This document shows, one piece after another, positions 8,158 to 17,535 of a stretch of DNA of 64,000 bases. Location of the stretch: contig JAFZFX010000036.1 of assembly GCA_017555695.1 (NCBI GenBank), forward strand, positions 62,001-126,000, in the 5' to 3' direction. The position numbers and the translations under genes are program-made. Origin of the DNA: Alistipes sp. (lineage in GTDB: Bacteria; Bacteroidota; Bacteroidia; Bacteroidales; Rikenellaceae). Numbering within the stretch: the first letter of the stretch is position 1; every line of letters starts with the position of its first letter. The notes beneath the pieces are model-generated. The model did not search any database, had not been told where the DNA came from, and worked only from the letters and a program-made list of their open reading frames with translations.

Positions 8158-10128
8158 CTATGCTTGATTCTCCGCCGCCTCGTTGTGGCTGTCAATCAAT
8201 CTCACCTTCTCGATTGTATCCTGCAACTCACGCTTGGCCTTAGCAATCTTCTCTCTGATGTCGGCCACCATAGCATCGGCATTCTTTGACTTCGAGAAGA
8301 AACCGATATTGTTCTCCAACAGGGCGATATCCTGCTCCATCTGGCGCACCTTGTTGTACAGACGCTCACGCTCCGAGCGCAGACGCTTGTCGCCAGCACC
8401 CTTCATACCCTGCAGGCGCTCCTTAAAGCGGTTCATCGAGCGGTCACGCTCCGAGCCACGCAAGACGCCAAACATAACATCCACAGCCTCCTTATAGCTC
8501 TTCTGCACAGCATCCTTATGCTTGATGGGCACATATCCCACCTCGCTCCAACGGCGCTGGAACTCCTTAATCATCTCATATCCGCCCGTCTTGATGTCGG
8601 CAGCCTTCATCTCCTCGATAAGGGCCAACTTCTTGTTCAGGTTGCTCTCGTACTCGTTCTCAACGCCAGCAAAGTGCTGTGACTTACGCTCAAAGAACTT
8701 ATCGCACGCCGCACGGAAACGCTTCCACACTTGGTCAGAGTAGCGACGAGATACAACGCCCGCCTCCTTCCACTTGGCCTGGAGTGCAATCAGTTCATCT
8801 GTTGCGCGCTTCCAGTCAGTGCTGTTCTGCAGAGCCTCGGCAGCCTCGCAGATTTCGTTCTTCAGCTGCAGATTGTGTTCCATTTCGCTCTTTACGCCAG
8901 CATAAAATTGACGCTTTGCCTCAAAGAAGCTATCGCAAGCGGCGCGGAAACGCTCATAGATGCGTGTGTTATCCTTCTTGGGCGCAAAACCGATAGTACG
9001 CCATACCTTCTGAATCTCCAACAACTTATCGCTCGCCTTGTTCCACTCCTTGCGTGAAGTGTAGGGCTGCTGTGACAGACTCTCTGTTGTCTCGCAGAGC
9101 TGAGTCTTGAGCTCGAGGTTCTTCTGCTGCTCCTGCTTGATTGACTCGAAGTACTCCTGGTGCTGCTTGTTGATGCGGCTCGATGCGGCCTTGAAACGCT
9201 CCCACAACGACTCCTTATATTCGTTGGCTACGGGACCTGTCTCACGCCACTCGTCGTGCAGTTTCTGCAACTTATGGAACGCCTCCACAATCGAGGGCTC
9301 CTCAATCAACGCCTCGGCCTGCTCGCACAGAAGCATCTTCTGCTCGTAGTTCTTCTTCAGGTCAAGGTCGCGCAGTTCCTTGTTTATCTTGATGAAGTTA
9401 TAGAAATTCTCGACATGAAGGTTGTAGGTCTCCCACAAATCCTTAACCTTGGCCTGGGGTACGATGCCTGTATCCTTCCAACGCTGCTGCAACTCACGGA
9501 ACTTGGCGAAAGTGCTGTTGAGCGTCTCGTCAGAGTTAATCAACTCCTTCAACTCGTCAATAATCGACAGCTTGATTTGCAAGTTCTCCTCCTTGTGCTT
9601 ATCCAAATCGGCGATGTACTCGTCACGCAGACGACGGTACTCCTTGAACAAATCCTTCAATCTAACCTCCAACGCATCTACCGCAGGTACAAACTCTGCC
9701 TCCTCGCCCTGCTCCATTGCAAATGCCTTGCGTGCGGCATCCACCTCGGCGCGGTGCAATTTGTAGAACGCAATCTTGATAGCCTCAACGCTCTTGCGCA
9801 GTGTCTGCACGGGCTCGTTCTGCAACAGAGCCTCAAACATTTCAACCAAGTCCTGCTTACTCTTGCCACTCAAATTGCCCTTATCCATATCAGCAGAGTC
9901 GTTCTCCTCGGCAATCTCATCTCCGAGCTCAAGACCCGCCTTCTCGGCTTCCAGAGCAGCATCTTCTTCAGCAAACGAAGCCTCCACCGCCTCGGCCTCG
10001 GCATTGCACTCGGGCTCATCAGCAGCATCAGCGGTTTGAACATCTACGGTTGTCACATTTAGCACATCTTCGGCAACGCCGACAGACTCCATGGGAGTCG
10101 CAAGGTTAGAATTTTCAGTAGCCATCAC
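8158..10128 (-). CDS. DUF349 repeat protein
   Basis: A 656-residue acidic, mostly helical protein. After a Glu/Ala-rich N-terminal 90 residues it holds about five DUF349 repeats of 70-75 residues, recognisable by a recurring Leu-rich helix, a W(K/R)xxG turn (for example RWKDTGIVP, EWRETGPVA, VWRTIGFAP, KWKEAGVVS, RWSEVGYVP) and a W/Y-x-RFRAACDxFFE helix. The C-terminal 120 residues form a predicted coiled coil. No signal peptide is present, so it is cytoplasmic. DUF349 proteins are widespread in Bacteroidota without a settled function. It has its own promoter, back to back with the response regulator. Confidence 0.88.
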   Translation of the reverse strand: MMATENSNLATPMESVGVAEDVLNVTTVDVQTADAADEPECNAEAEAVEASFAEEDAALEAEKAGLELGDEIAEENDSADMDKGNLSGKSKQDLVEMFEALLQNEPVQTLRKSVEAIKIAFYKLHRAEVDAARKAFAMEQGEEAEFVPAVDALEVRLKDLFKEYRRLRDEYIADLDKHKEENLQIKLSIIDELKELINSDETLNSTFAKFRELQQRWKDTGIVPQAKVKDLWETYNLHVENFYNFIKINKELRDLDLKKNYEQKMLLCEQAEALIEEPSIVEAFHKLQKLHDEWRETGPVANEYKESLWERFKAASSRINKQHQEYFESIKQEQQKNLELKTQLCETTESLSQQPYTSRKEWNKASDKLLEIQKVWRTIGFAPKKDNTRIYERFRAACDSFFEAKRQFYAGVKSEMEHNLQLKNEICEAAEALQNSTDWKRATDELIALQAKWKEAGVVSRRYSDQVWKRFRAACDKFFERKSQHFAGVENEYESNLNKKLALIEEMKAADIKTGGYEMIKEFQRRWSEVGYVPIKHKDAVQKSYKEAVDVMFGVLRGSERDRSMNRFKERLQGMKGAGDKRLRSERERLYNKVRQMEQDIALLENNIGFFSKSKNADAMVADIREKIAKAKRELQDTIEKVRLIDSHNEAAENQA

Positions 10129-10173
10129 TTTTCGTTTTATTGTTTACCCTTATGCTAAAGGCATAGAGTTGTG

Positions 10174-10181
10174 CAAATATA
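10174..10181 (-). promoter_or_regulatory. -7 promoter element of the DUF349 gene
   Basis: Reverse-strand TATATTTG matches the Bacteroidota -7 consensus TAnnTTTG, 45 bases before the DUF349 start. No clear -33 TTTG is seen at the right spacing. Confidence 0.55.
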
Positions 10182-10225
10182 AGCAATTTATCTCTTCTTA
10201 CGCAGTTTTTTTACACGGAATTTTA

Positions 10226-10233
10226 TACATTTG
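10226..10233 (+). promoter_or_regulatory. -7 promoter element of the response regulator gene
   Basis: TACATTTG matches TAnnTTTG 28 bases before the ATG at 10261, giving a short leader. The -33 region is a T-run rather than a clean TTTG. Confidence 0.55.
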
Positions 10234-10260
10234 TAGAAAATTTATCCAAACATTACTCTT

Positions 10261-10917
10261 ATGGGATACCGCATACTGCTTATCGACGACGAAGATGACA
10301 TTCTGGAGTTCGTCAAATACAATCTCGAGCGCGACGGCTACGAGGTCTTTACGGCATCCAACGGAGCCGAAGGTATAGAGTTGGCTCTCAAGGTGAAACC
10401 GCACCTTATTCTGCTCGACATGATGATGCCCGTACTGGACGGCATCGAGACTTGCCGTGCCATCCGCAACTCGCCCGCACTGAAGAGTGTGATGGTGGTA
10501 TTCCTCTCGGCCGTAGGCAGCGAGGAGACCCAGCTGCAGGGCTACGATGCGGGAGCTGACGACTACATCAACAAGCCCATCAAAATGACCATTTTGCGCA
10601 GCCGTGTGCAGGCCATCTTGAAGCGCATCACTCTGCCCGAAGAGAACAACGACGACATCACCATCGACGCCGAGCATTACAAGGTTTTCAAGGGTGGCGA
10701 AACGCTGATTCTCCCGCGCAAGGAGTTCCAGCTGCTGACACTCCTCTACTCAAACCCTGGCAAGCTCTTCACTCGCGATGAGATTTACCAGAGCGTATGG
10801 GGCAACAAGGTGGTGGTCGGTGACCGCACGATAGATGTCCACATCCGCAAGTTGCGCCAAAAAATCGGTGACAACCACATCGTTACGGTAAAGGGCATCG
10901 GCTACAAGTACGAATAA
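10261..10917 (+). CDS. OmpR/PhoB-family response regulator
   Basis: DNA-binding two-component response regulator of 218 residues. The receiver domain (1-120) has the acidic pocket D9/D10, phospho-acceptor Asp53 in LILLDMMMP and the KP motif in DDYINKPI. The C-terminal winged helix (about 125-218) ends in the RTIDVHIRKLRQKIG recognition-helix signature. No histidine kinase lies beside it, so the partner sits elsewhere and the target genes cannot be read from context. The downstream M64 peptidase is 64 bases away on the same strand. Confidence 0.93.
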   Translation: MGYRILLIDDEDDILEFVKYNLERDGYEVFTASNGAEGIELALKVKPHLILLDMMMPVLDGIETCRAIRNSPALKSVMVVFLSAVGSEETQLQGYDAGADDYINKPIKMTILRSRVQAILKRITLPEENNDDITIDAEHYKVFKGGETLILPRKEFQLLTLLYSNPGKLFTRDEIYQSVWGNKVVVGDRTIDVHIRKLRQKIGDNHIVTVKGIGYKYE

Positions 10918-10981
10918 TCGCGACCCTATTTCATAGTCTATTTCGAGGCCACACGCCCCGAAATGAATACACTTTTGCTTT

Positions 10982-12274
10982 ATGAAAAAACTACTTTTTC
11001 TTCTATACACCCTTTTCGCTTCGGCCAGCCTGCAGGCGCAGGAGTTCGACCAATGGTTTTGCGACAAGACACTGCGTGTAGATTACATATTTTCGGGCAA
11101 CGCCACACAGCAGATGGTGTCACTCGACGAACTCTCGCTCATTGATGGTTGGGCGGGTCGCCGTGTCAATCTCGACAAGATTCCCGTACGCGGAAATGGC
11201 GAGATAAAAATCATCGACCCTGCAAGCGGCAAAACCCTCTACCGCAACTCATTTTCGAGTCTTTTTCAGGAGTGGCTCGTAACGGGTGAGGCGAAGAGTT
11301 TGAACAAGAGTTTCGAGGCCACATTCCTCATTCCGATGCCCCGCGCAAAAGCAGACATCGAGATTACCTTGCTCGACAACGAAGGTCACCTGCAAACAAC
11401 TATGCGTCACACCATTACGCCCGACGACGCTCTAATACGCAAGCGCGACAGCAAGGCCGCGCCACACCACGAATATCTGATGAAAAACGGCTCCACGAAG
11501 GAGTGCATCGACATAGCAATCGTAGCCGAGGGTTACACCACCGAGGAGATGGATATTTTCTTGCGCGATGCCCGCACTGCCTGCGACGAACTATTCAGAT
11601 ATGAGCCATTTTCGCAATACCGCAAGCGCTTCAATGTGGTGGCTGTAATGACTGAATCAGAGATGAGCGGAGTGAGCGTTCCGCAGGAGGGAGAGTGGCG
11701 CTCGACAGCCATAAATTCCAACTTTATGACCTTCTACTCACCGCGCTACCTTACAACCAACAGCGTACACCTCATCCACGACCGCCTGACAGGCATCGAG
11801 TATGAGCATTTGATAATTTTGGCCAATACCGACACTTACGGCGGTGGCGGAATATACAACTCCTACACCCTGACAACAGCGCACCACAAACAGTTCAAAC
11901 CCGTTGTAGTTCACGAGTTCGGCCACTCGTTTGGCGCATTGGGTGACGAGTACTTCTACGACGAACCCGACCACACTGCCGACACCTACAAGCTCGACTA
12001 CGAGCCGTGGGAGCAGAACATCACAACACTTGTCGATTTCAAGTCGAAGTGGGCCGATATGATTAAGCCCAACACCGAAATCCCCACCCCGCCGACCGAG
12101 AAACGCCAGAAGGACTACACCGTAGGGGTCTACGAAGGCGGTGGCTACATCACCAAGGGAATGTACCGCCCAGCCGTTGTTTGCCGTATGCGCGACAACG
12201 AGGCTACGCAGTTCTGCCCCGTATGTCAGCGCGCAATAGGCCGCATAATCGAGTACAACACGGAGCAAGAGTAG
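10982..12274 (+). CDS. Secreted M64-family (IgA peptidase-like) metallopeptidase
   Basis: The 430-residue protein starts with a signal peptide (MKKLLFLLYTLFASASLQAQ). An N-terminal beta domain of about 130 residues is followed by the M64 catalytic domain with the zinc motif HEFGHSFGALGDEYFYD at residue 311, which carries the HExGH ligands and a downstream acidic ligand. Family members in Bacteroidales are annotated as IgA peptidase M64 from the clostridial founder. Activity on IgA cannot be inferred from sequence, and peptidoglycan or other proteins are possible substrates. The mature protein should be periplasmic or outside the cell. Confidence 0.88.
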   Translation: MKKLLFLLYTLFASASLQAQEFDQWFCDKTLRVDYIFSGNATQQMVSLDELSLIDGWAGRRVNLDKIPVRGNGEIKIIDPASGKTLYRNSFSSLFQEWLVTGEAKSLNKSFEATFLIPMPRAKADIEITLLDNEGHLQTTMRHTITPDDALIRKRDSKAAPHHEYLMKNGSTKECIDIAIVAEGYTTEEMDIFLRDARTACDELFRYEPFSQYRKRFNVVAVMTESEMSGVSVPQEGEWRSTAINSNFMTFYSPRYLTTNSVHLIHDRLTGIEYEHLIILANTDTYGGGGIYNSYTLTTAHHKQFKPVVVHEFGHSFGALGDEYFYDEPDHTADTYKLDYEPWEQNITTLVDFKSKWADMIKPNTEIPTPPTEKRQKDYTVGVYEGGGYITKGMYRPAVVCRMRDNEATQFCPVCQRAIGRIIEYNTEQE

Positions 12275-12299
12275 CAAAAATTACTCTTTTTGTGAATAT

Positions 12300-12334
12300 A
12301 AACGAGGTGAAGATTATTTTTTTTCACCTCGTTT
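12300..12334 (+). terminator. Rho-independent terminator after the M64 peptidase gene
   Basis: A 12-bp stem aaacgaggtgaa / ttcacctcgttt with an AT-rich loop, followed by cgttttctt, lies 25 bases after the stop codon. Confidence 0.8.
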
Positions 12335-12356
12335 CGTTTTCTTAAAGTTTATTTTG

Positions 12357-12364
12357 TACCTTTG
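12357..12364 (+). promoter_or_regulatory. -7 promoter element of ackA
   Basis: TACCTTTG matches TAnnTTTG 53 bases upstream of ackA and directly after the previous terminator. The -33 position reads TTTC. Confidence 0.6.
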
Positions 12365-12417
12365 TTTAATTGAAATAGATTTGACTAAAAACATATAAAA
12401 TTTAAGATAAACCAATT

Positions 12418-13626
12418 ATGATTGTTCTTGTATTAAACTGCGGCTCATCATCAATCAAATATCAGGTGATTGACATCAATGAGCAAAACAACGCCTTATT
12501 GGCGAAAGGTCTGGTTGACCGTATTGGACTCCCCGAGGGTAGCCTTACACACAAGCCCACTGGCAAGGAGAAGTTTGAGGTTTGGCAGCCCATTGCCGAC
12601 CACACAACAGGTATCAGCCTCGTACTTAAGGCTCTGACTGACGAGACTCACGGCGTTATCAGCGATCTCTCTGAGGTTAAGGCCGTAGGTCATCGTGTAG
12701 CACACGGTGGCGAGTTCTTCAAGAGCAGCGTCGTTGTGGACGAGCAGGCAAAGGAGAACATCCGTTCACTCTTCGAGATTGCTCCTCTGCACAACCCCGC
12801 TAACTTGGAGGGTGTGTTGGCTATCGACAAGGTGTTGCCCGGCGTTCCCCAGGTAGCTGTATTCGATACATCGTTCCACCAGACTATCCCCGCTATCAAC
12901 TATCTCTACGCTCTGCCTTATGAGTACTATGAGAAGTACCGCATCCGCAAGTACGGTTTCCACGGCACAAGCCACAAGTATGTAGCCGAGGTTGGTGCAG
13001 AGATGGCTGGTCTGGACATCAACAACTCAAAGATCATCACTTGCCACATCGGTAACGGTGGTTCTGTAACTGCAGTTCTCAACGGTAAGTCTTACGACAC
13101 ATCAATGGGCTTCTCGCCTCTGGATGGTCTGGTGATGGGTACACGCTGCGGTCAGGTTGATGCAAGCGCAGTAACCTACATTGGCGAGAGAGAGGGCATG
13201 AACTACGCCGAACTCAACGCTATGATGAACAAGAAGTCTGGCGTATTTGGCCTGACAGGCCTGTCAAGCGATATGCGCGACATCGACAACGCATACGACG
13301 CTGGCAACGAGAAGGCTATCGTAGCTCGCGATATGTACTACAACCGCGTTAAGAAGTTCGTGGCCGAGTACGCAGCCGAGATGGGTGGTGTTGATTTGAT
13401 TATCTTCACTGGTGGTGTTGGCGAGAACTCTGCCGACCTGCGCCGTTGGGTATGCAAGGATATGGAGTTTATGGGTATCAAGATTGAGGACAGCATCAAC
13501 GATGTAACTCGTGGTACAAATGTTATCCTCTCTACTGCTGACTCTCGCGTTAAGGTTGCCGTAGTTGCAACTAACGAGGAGTTGGTTATCGCTACCGACA
13601 CTTACAACTTGACAAAGAATTTATAA
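12418..13626 (+). CDS. ackA: Acetate kinase
   Basis: Converts acetyl phosphate and ADP to acetate and ATP. The 402 residues begin with the ASKHA-fold phosphate-1 motif VLNCGSSSIKYQ, continue with GHRVAHGGEFF and the RKYGFHGTSHKYV catalytic block, and end with the IIFTGGVGENS adenosine motif. This is acetate kinase sequence rather than butyrate kinase. The downstream gene, 30 bases later, supplies the acyl phosphate, forming a substrate-level phosphorylation operon. Confidence 0.97.
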   Translation: MIVLVLNCGSSSIKYQVIDINEQNNALLAKGLVDRIGLPEGSLTHKPTGKEKFEVWQPIADHTTGISLVLKALTDETHGVISDLSEVKAVGHRVAHGGEFFKSSVVVDEQAKENIRSLFEIAPLHNPANLEGVLAIDKVLPGVPQVAVFDTSFHQTIPAINYLYALPYEYYEKYRIRKYGFHGTSHKYVAEVGAEMAGLDINNSKIITCHIGNGGSVTAVLNGKSYDTSMGFSPLDGLVMGTRCGQVDASAVTYIGEREGMNYAELNAMMNKKSGVFGLTGLSSDMRDIDNAYDAGNEKAIVARDMYYNRVKKFVAEYAAEMGGVDLIIFTGGVGENSADLRRWVCKDMEFMGIKIEDSINDVTRGTNVILSTADSRVKVAVVATNEELVIATDTYNLTKNL

Positions 13627-13656
13627 ATTCGAATAACTACAAAAGGATATATAACT

Positions 13657-14562
13657 ATGATTACAAAATTGGATGAGATTGTTGCAGCGGCCGTCGCACG
13701 CGGTAAGAAGCGTTTGGCTGTTGCATACGGACAGGACTCACACACCATCGAGGCCGTATATAACGCTTGGAAGGAGGGCTTGGTAGAGGCTACGCTCTTC
13801 GGTGACAAGGCTACTATCGAGAAGGTTTGCGCCGAGCTTGGCATCGACCACAACATCTTCAACATCGTAAACGAGGCTAACGACACTGTTTGTGTTCAGT
13901 TGGCAGTTCAGGCTGTTGTAAACGGTCAGGCAGATGTATTGATGAAGGGTCTTGTTTCTACAGACAAGTATATGCGCGGCATCCTGAACAAGGAGGCTGG
14001 CTTGTTCCCCCCGAAGGGTGTATTGAGCCATGTTGCCGTATTGGAGATTCCTGGCTTCGAGAAGTTGCTCTCAATCTCTGATATTGCTGTTATCCCCGCT
14101 CCCGACTTCAAGCAGAAGCAGAAGCTCATCAGCTACCTGGCATCTACAGCCAAGGTTTTGGGCGTTGAGACTCCCAAGATCGCTTGCATCACCGCTTCAG
14201 AGCAGGTGTTGCCCGCCGTTCCCTCTTCAACCGAGGGTGCTATCCTTGCTAAGATGGCTGACCGCGGTCAGTTGGGTAAGGTTATCGTAGATGGCCCCCT
14301 CTCGTTGGATGTGGCTCTCTACAAGGAGGTTGCCGAGCACAAGAAGGTTACAGGCTCAAGCGTAGCTGGTGACCCCGACTGCTTGCTCTTCCCCAACATC
14401 GAGTCAGCTAATGTATTCTTCAAGGCCGTAACACATATGGCTGGCGCAGAGTTGGCTGCTATGGTTATGGGTACAAAGGTTCCCTGTGTACTCACATCAC
14501 GCGGTGACTCGGCTCTCTCGAAGAAGTACTCTATCGCATTGGCTTGCTTGGCAGCACGCTAA
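13657..14562 (+). CDS. ptb: Phosphate acyltransferase of the phosphate butyryltransferase type
   Basis: Exchanges CoA and phosphate on a short acyl group, feeding acetate kinase. The 301-residue length and motifs DVLMKGLVSTDKYMRGILNK, GVLSHVAVLEIP, KMADRGQLGKVIVDGPLSLDVAL and LFPNIESANVFFK resemble clostridial phosphate butyryltransferase (Ptb) more than canonical Pta. Because the partner kinase is AckA, the physiological acyl group may well be acetyl; propionyl or butyryl are alternatives. A terminator follows at 14585. Confidence 0.85.
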   Translation: MITKLDEIVAAAVARGKKRLAVAYGQDSHTIEAVYNAWKEGLVEATLFGDKATIEKVCAELGIDHNIFNIVNEANDTVCVQLAVQAVVNGQADVLMKGLVSTDKYMRGILNKEAGLFPPKGVLSHVAVLEIPGFEKLLSISDIAVIPAPDFKQKQKLISYLASTAKVLGVETPKIACITASEQVLPAVPSSTEGAILAKMADRGQLGKVIVDGPLSLDVALYKEVAEHKKVTGSSVAGDPDCLLFPNIESANVFFKAVTHMAGAELAAMVMGTKVPCVLTSRGDSALSKKYSIALACLAAR

Positions 14563-14584
14563 TCAGAGAAGATGCTATAATAAC

Positions 14585-14617
14585 CCCTCTCGGCAGCCTC
14601 TGTCGGGAGGGATTTTT
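14585..14617 (+). terminator. Terminator after the ackA-ptb operon
   Basis: Stem of CCCTC and CGGCAG arms pairing with CTGTCG (one G-U) and GAGGG around a 3-base loop, followed by a five-T run. Confidence 0.82.
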
Positions 14618-14631
14618 AGATTATCACTATT

Positions 14632-15054
14632 ATGAAGAAGATATTAATCCTCAACGGACCCAACCTCAACCTCCAGGGCAAGCGCGATGTGGCCATCTAT
14701 GGCTCAACCACCTTCGAGGAGTACACCGCTCAACTCAAGGAGCGCTACAACGGCAAGGTGGAGCTGGACTACTTCCAGTCGAACATCGAGGGCGAACTCA
14801 TCAACGCCATACACCAGAGCGTAGGCTGCTACGATGGTGTAGTACTGAACGCTGGCGGTTATACCCACACTTCGGTGGCACTGCGTGATGCCATTGCTGC
14901 TGTTACAACTCCCGTGGTGGAGGTACACATCTCGTCGATTCTCGCTCGCGAGGAGTTCCGTCACATCTCTATGATTGCTCCCGTAGCCAAAGGCTCGATT
15001 ATGGGCTTCGGTCTGGACTCATACCGTTTGGGCATAGAGTCTCTGCTCGAGTAA
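14632..15054 (+). CDS. aroQ: Type II 3-dehydroquinate dehydratase
   Basis: Dehydrates 3-dehydroquinate in the shikimate pathway. The 140 residues show the type II fold signature: NGPNLNLQGKRD with the active-site Arg, the catalytic Tyr in AIYG, NAGGYTHTSVALRDA, and VEVHISS...REEFRH with the catalytic His and substrate-binding residues. It starts about 15 bases after the ptb terminator and is followed 19 bases later by a flippase with no functional link. Confidence 0.95.
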   Translation: MKKILILNGPNLNLQGKRDVAIYGSTTFEEYTAQLKERYNGKVELDYFQSNIEGELINAIHQSVGCYDGVVLNAGGYTHTSVALRDAIAAVTTPVVEVHISSILAREEFRHISMIAPVAKGSIMGFGLDSYRLGIESLLE

Positions 15055-15073
15055 TCAAACTTCAACTCAAACT

Positions 15074-16531
15074 ATGTCTGCCGACACACAACTCAGTCGC
15101 AATGTCACTTCGGGTGTAGCGTGGAGCGTAGCCGAAAAGGTGGGCTCGGCTCTGCTACAAGCCGTGGTGAGCATTGTTGTAGCCAACTCTGTTATGCCTA
15201 TGGATATGGGCATAATGGCGGTGCTGACCGTATTCACCACCCTGGCTCAAGTTGTTGTCGATAGTGGTTTCTCGCAGACACTCATACGCAAAGCGGCCCC
15301 CACAGAAGGGGAGTACAAGGCCGTATTCCGTTTCAACATCATCTCAGCACTTGCACTATACGCCATACTGACCATCGCCTCGCCCGCCGTGGCAAAGTAT
15401 TATGGCTGGCCGCAGCTCGCAGTCATAGCACCCGTGCTGTTTCTGCTACTGCCGCTCAACGCGCTATGCGTGATTCAGAACACCATAATGGTGCGCGAAT
15501 TCAAGTTCGCACAACTCTCTACAATCACATTCCTCTCGTCACTCATCAGCGGAGTCATCGCCATAGTAATGGCGCTCACGGGCTTTGGCATCTGGAGTTT
15601 GGTGGGACAACGAGTGGCTATGATGGCCTCAAAGGCCGCAATGCTGTGGTGGCGCAGTTCGTGGCGACCACGCCGTGGCAACACCTCATCACTCAAGGAG
15701 ATGGCACCCTACAGCCTGCGACTGATGACCACCGACATAATCACTGCGCTATACAACAATGTGGCGCAACTCTTCATCGGCAACATCTATTCGGGTGATG
15801 CGCTCGGTTACTTCAACCAGGCACAGAAACTGAAGGATATGCCCGTCAATTCGACGATGCAGTCTATACAGAGCGTGACATTCCCTGCTCTCTCGAAAAT
15901 TGGAGATAATGCAGTGAAGTTCACCGAGGGATATCGCCGAGTGATTATGCTGACGGCATTCGTGATGTTCCCCATTATGGCGGGGCTGATTGCTACGGCC
16001 GAGGACATCTACACATTGCTACTCAAACCGCGCTGGCATCCAGCTATACCTTACTTCCAGATTCTCTGCGTGATAGGCTTTTTCTACCCTATCGCAATCG
16101 TTGCCTACAACATACTCAAGGTCAAGAGTAACGGCAGTATAATTCTGCGATTGGAGGTTGTGAAGAAGGTGATTATGACCATCATCCTGGCCATCACCAT
16201 ACCCCACAGTGTTAAGGCTATTGCTTGGGGATTGGTTGCCGCCGCCGCAACGGAGATGGTGCTGAATGTAGTCGCCTCACAGCGTTACACCGAGTTCTCG
16301 GTATGGCGTTTTATTAGGACTCTGCTCCCCACCATTCTGCTCACGCTGATTATGTACGGCGCTGTCGCTGCAACGGGACACTACACCGCCGAGTGGCACA
16401 CTGCACTGCGCCTTGTGCTGAAAATCGTGGCTGGTGCAGCCACATACACCGCCATAGCATACATCACCCGCAACGAGGCTTTCGGCGAGATTCTCGCCAT
16501 CGCAAAGGGGATAATCTGCAAGCAGAAATAA
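15074..16531 (+). CDS. Polysaccharide/oligosaccharide flippase (Wzx/MATE-like)
   Basis: A 485-residue membrane protein of the polysaccharide biosynthesis flippase family with about 12-14 hydrophobic segments. It starts with the characteristic N-terminal SRNVTSGVAWSVAEKVGSAL and carries the SVMPMDMGIMAVLTVFT block seen in lipopolysaccharide O-unit and teichuronic-type flippases. It probably moves an undecaprenyl-linked glycan across the inner membrane. No glycosyltransferases surround it, so its glycan is unknown. Confidence 0.85.
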   Translation: MSADTQLSRNVTSGVAWSVAEKVGSALLQAVVSIVVANSVMPMDMGIMAVLTVFTTLAQVVVDSGFSQTLIRKAAPTEGEYKAVFRFNIISALALYAILTIASPAVAKYYGWPQLAVIAPVLFLLLPLNALCVIQNTIMVREFKFAQLSTITFLSSLISGVIAIVMALTGFGIWSLVGQRVAMMASKAAMLWWRSSWRPRRGNTSSLKEMAPYSLRLMTTDIITALYNNVAQLFIGNIYSGDALGYFNQAQKLKDMPVNSTMQSIQSVTFPALSKIGDNAVKFTEGYRRVIMLTAFVMFPIMAGLIATAEDIYTLLLKPRWHPAIPYFQILCVIGFFYPIAIVAYNILKVKSNGSIILRLEVVKKVIMTIILAITIPHSVKAIAWGLVAAAATEMVLNVVASQRYTEFSVWRFIRTLLPTILLTLIMYGAVAATGHYTAEWHTALRLVLKIVAGAATYTAIAYITRNEAFGEILAIAKGIICKQK

Positions 16532-16534
16532 ATT

Positions 16535-16565
16535 ATGCCACCATCCGCATCTGGGACAGTGGCAT
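16535..16565. terminator. Stem-loop between convergent flippase gene and thiL
   Basis: A 7-bp inverted repeat atgccac / gtggcat separated by 17 bases in the 56-base gap between two convergent genes. It has no long T-run, so terminator function is moderately supported. Confidence 0.5.
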
Positions 16566-16587
16566 CTATCTCTTATGATATATTCCG

Positions 16588-17526
16588 CTAAAAATGGCTG
16601 AATCCCCGCCATTGGGGGTTAATCTCGGTGCCGTTTTCAATCCAGCGAATAGACTCATCTTCGCCCTCGACGATTCTACCCACAGCATAGGGTCGAAAAC
16701 CGAATCGCGCCTCGAAATCTTGCTCAAACTCCGCCGCTGAGTCGGACGATACGGTAAAGAGCAACTTGTAATCCTCACCGCCACACACCGCACTCTCTAC
16801 ATCGCACTCACGCGCAGGAATCTGCTCGACATATACCTCGGCTGCACAATGCGACGCCTTGAGTATATGGCAAAGGTCGGATGCCAAACCGTCCGAGAGA
16901 TCCATCATTGCGTGTACCTCACCGCACTCGCCAAGCCATACACCCTCCTCAATCTGGGCTACAGGCCTACGATGCTCCAGCGCACAAGCGGTTTCTCGCC
17001 CCGCAATGAGATCCTTCAATCCTATGGCCGAGCCACCCAATGTGCCCGCCACATATATCTTATCGCCAACCTTTGCTGCCGAGCGACGCTTGACACAAGC
17101 GGCCCGACCACGCCCTATGGCGACAACATTTATCACTACGCCATCCGCCGATGAGGTGGTATCACCACCCACCAGCGCCACACCCTCAGCCTCGGCCAGA
17201 GAGTGGAAGCCTTCGATAAACTCCTTCGCCCACTCTTCCTCGGCATCAGCGGGCAGAGCAAGCGACAACAGTGCCGCCTCGGGTCTAACACCCATAGCGG
17301 CCACATCGCTCAAATTTACAGCCAACGATTTGTAACCAATATCCGTAGCCGACATCTTATCTCTCAGAAAATGAACACCCTCAACCAGCATATCAGTGGT
17401 CATAACCATCACCTCGTCGCCAACAATGGGCAACACCGTGCAGTCGTCGCCTATTGCCTCCCACCCACGGCGGTCAATAGTGGCAAATCGGCGTGCAATA
17501 TGCTCTATGAGTCCAAATTCTGACAC
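16588..17526 (-). CDS. thiL: Thiamine-monophosphate kinase
   Basis: Phosphorylates thiamine monophosphate to thiamine diphosphate, the active cofactor (used for example by the transketolase encoded at 28.8 kb). The 312 residues have the PurM-fold motifs GDDCTVL near the N-terminus, VNLSDVAAMGVRPEAAL, VGGDTTSS, MDLSDGLASDL and CGGEDYKLLF. The gene starts 9 bases after argH, so it is carried at the end of the arginine operon although the pathways are unrelated. Confidence 0.95.
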   Translation of the reverse strand: MSEFGLIEHIARRFATIDRRGWEAIGDDCTVLPIVGDEVMVMTTDMLVEGVHFLRDKMSATDIGYKSLAVNLSDVAAMGVRPEAALLSLALPADAEEEWAKEFIEGFHSLAEAEGVALVGGDTTSSADGVVINVVAIGRGRAACVKRRSAAKVGDKIYVAGTLGGSAIGLKDLIAGRETACALEHRRPVAQIEEGVWLGECGEVHAMMDLSDGLASDLCHILKASHCAAEVYVEQIPARECDVESAVCGGEDYKLLFTVSSDSAAEFEQDFEARFGFRPYAVGRIVEGEDESIRWIENGTEINPQWRGFSHF

Positions 17527-17535
17527 TTTGCGCGA

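Noticed and set aside
10918-10981. TACACTTTTG as a promoter for the M64 peptidase
   Set aside because: The gap between TA and TTTG is four bases rather than two; it does not fit TAnnTTTG.
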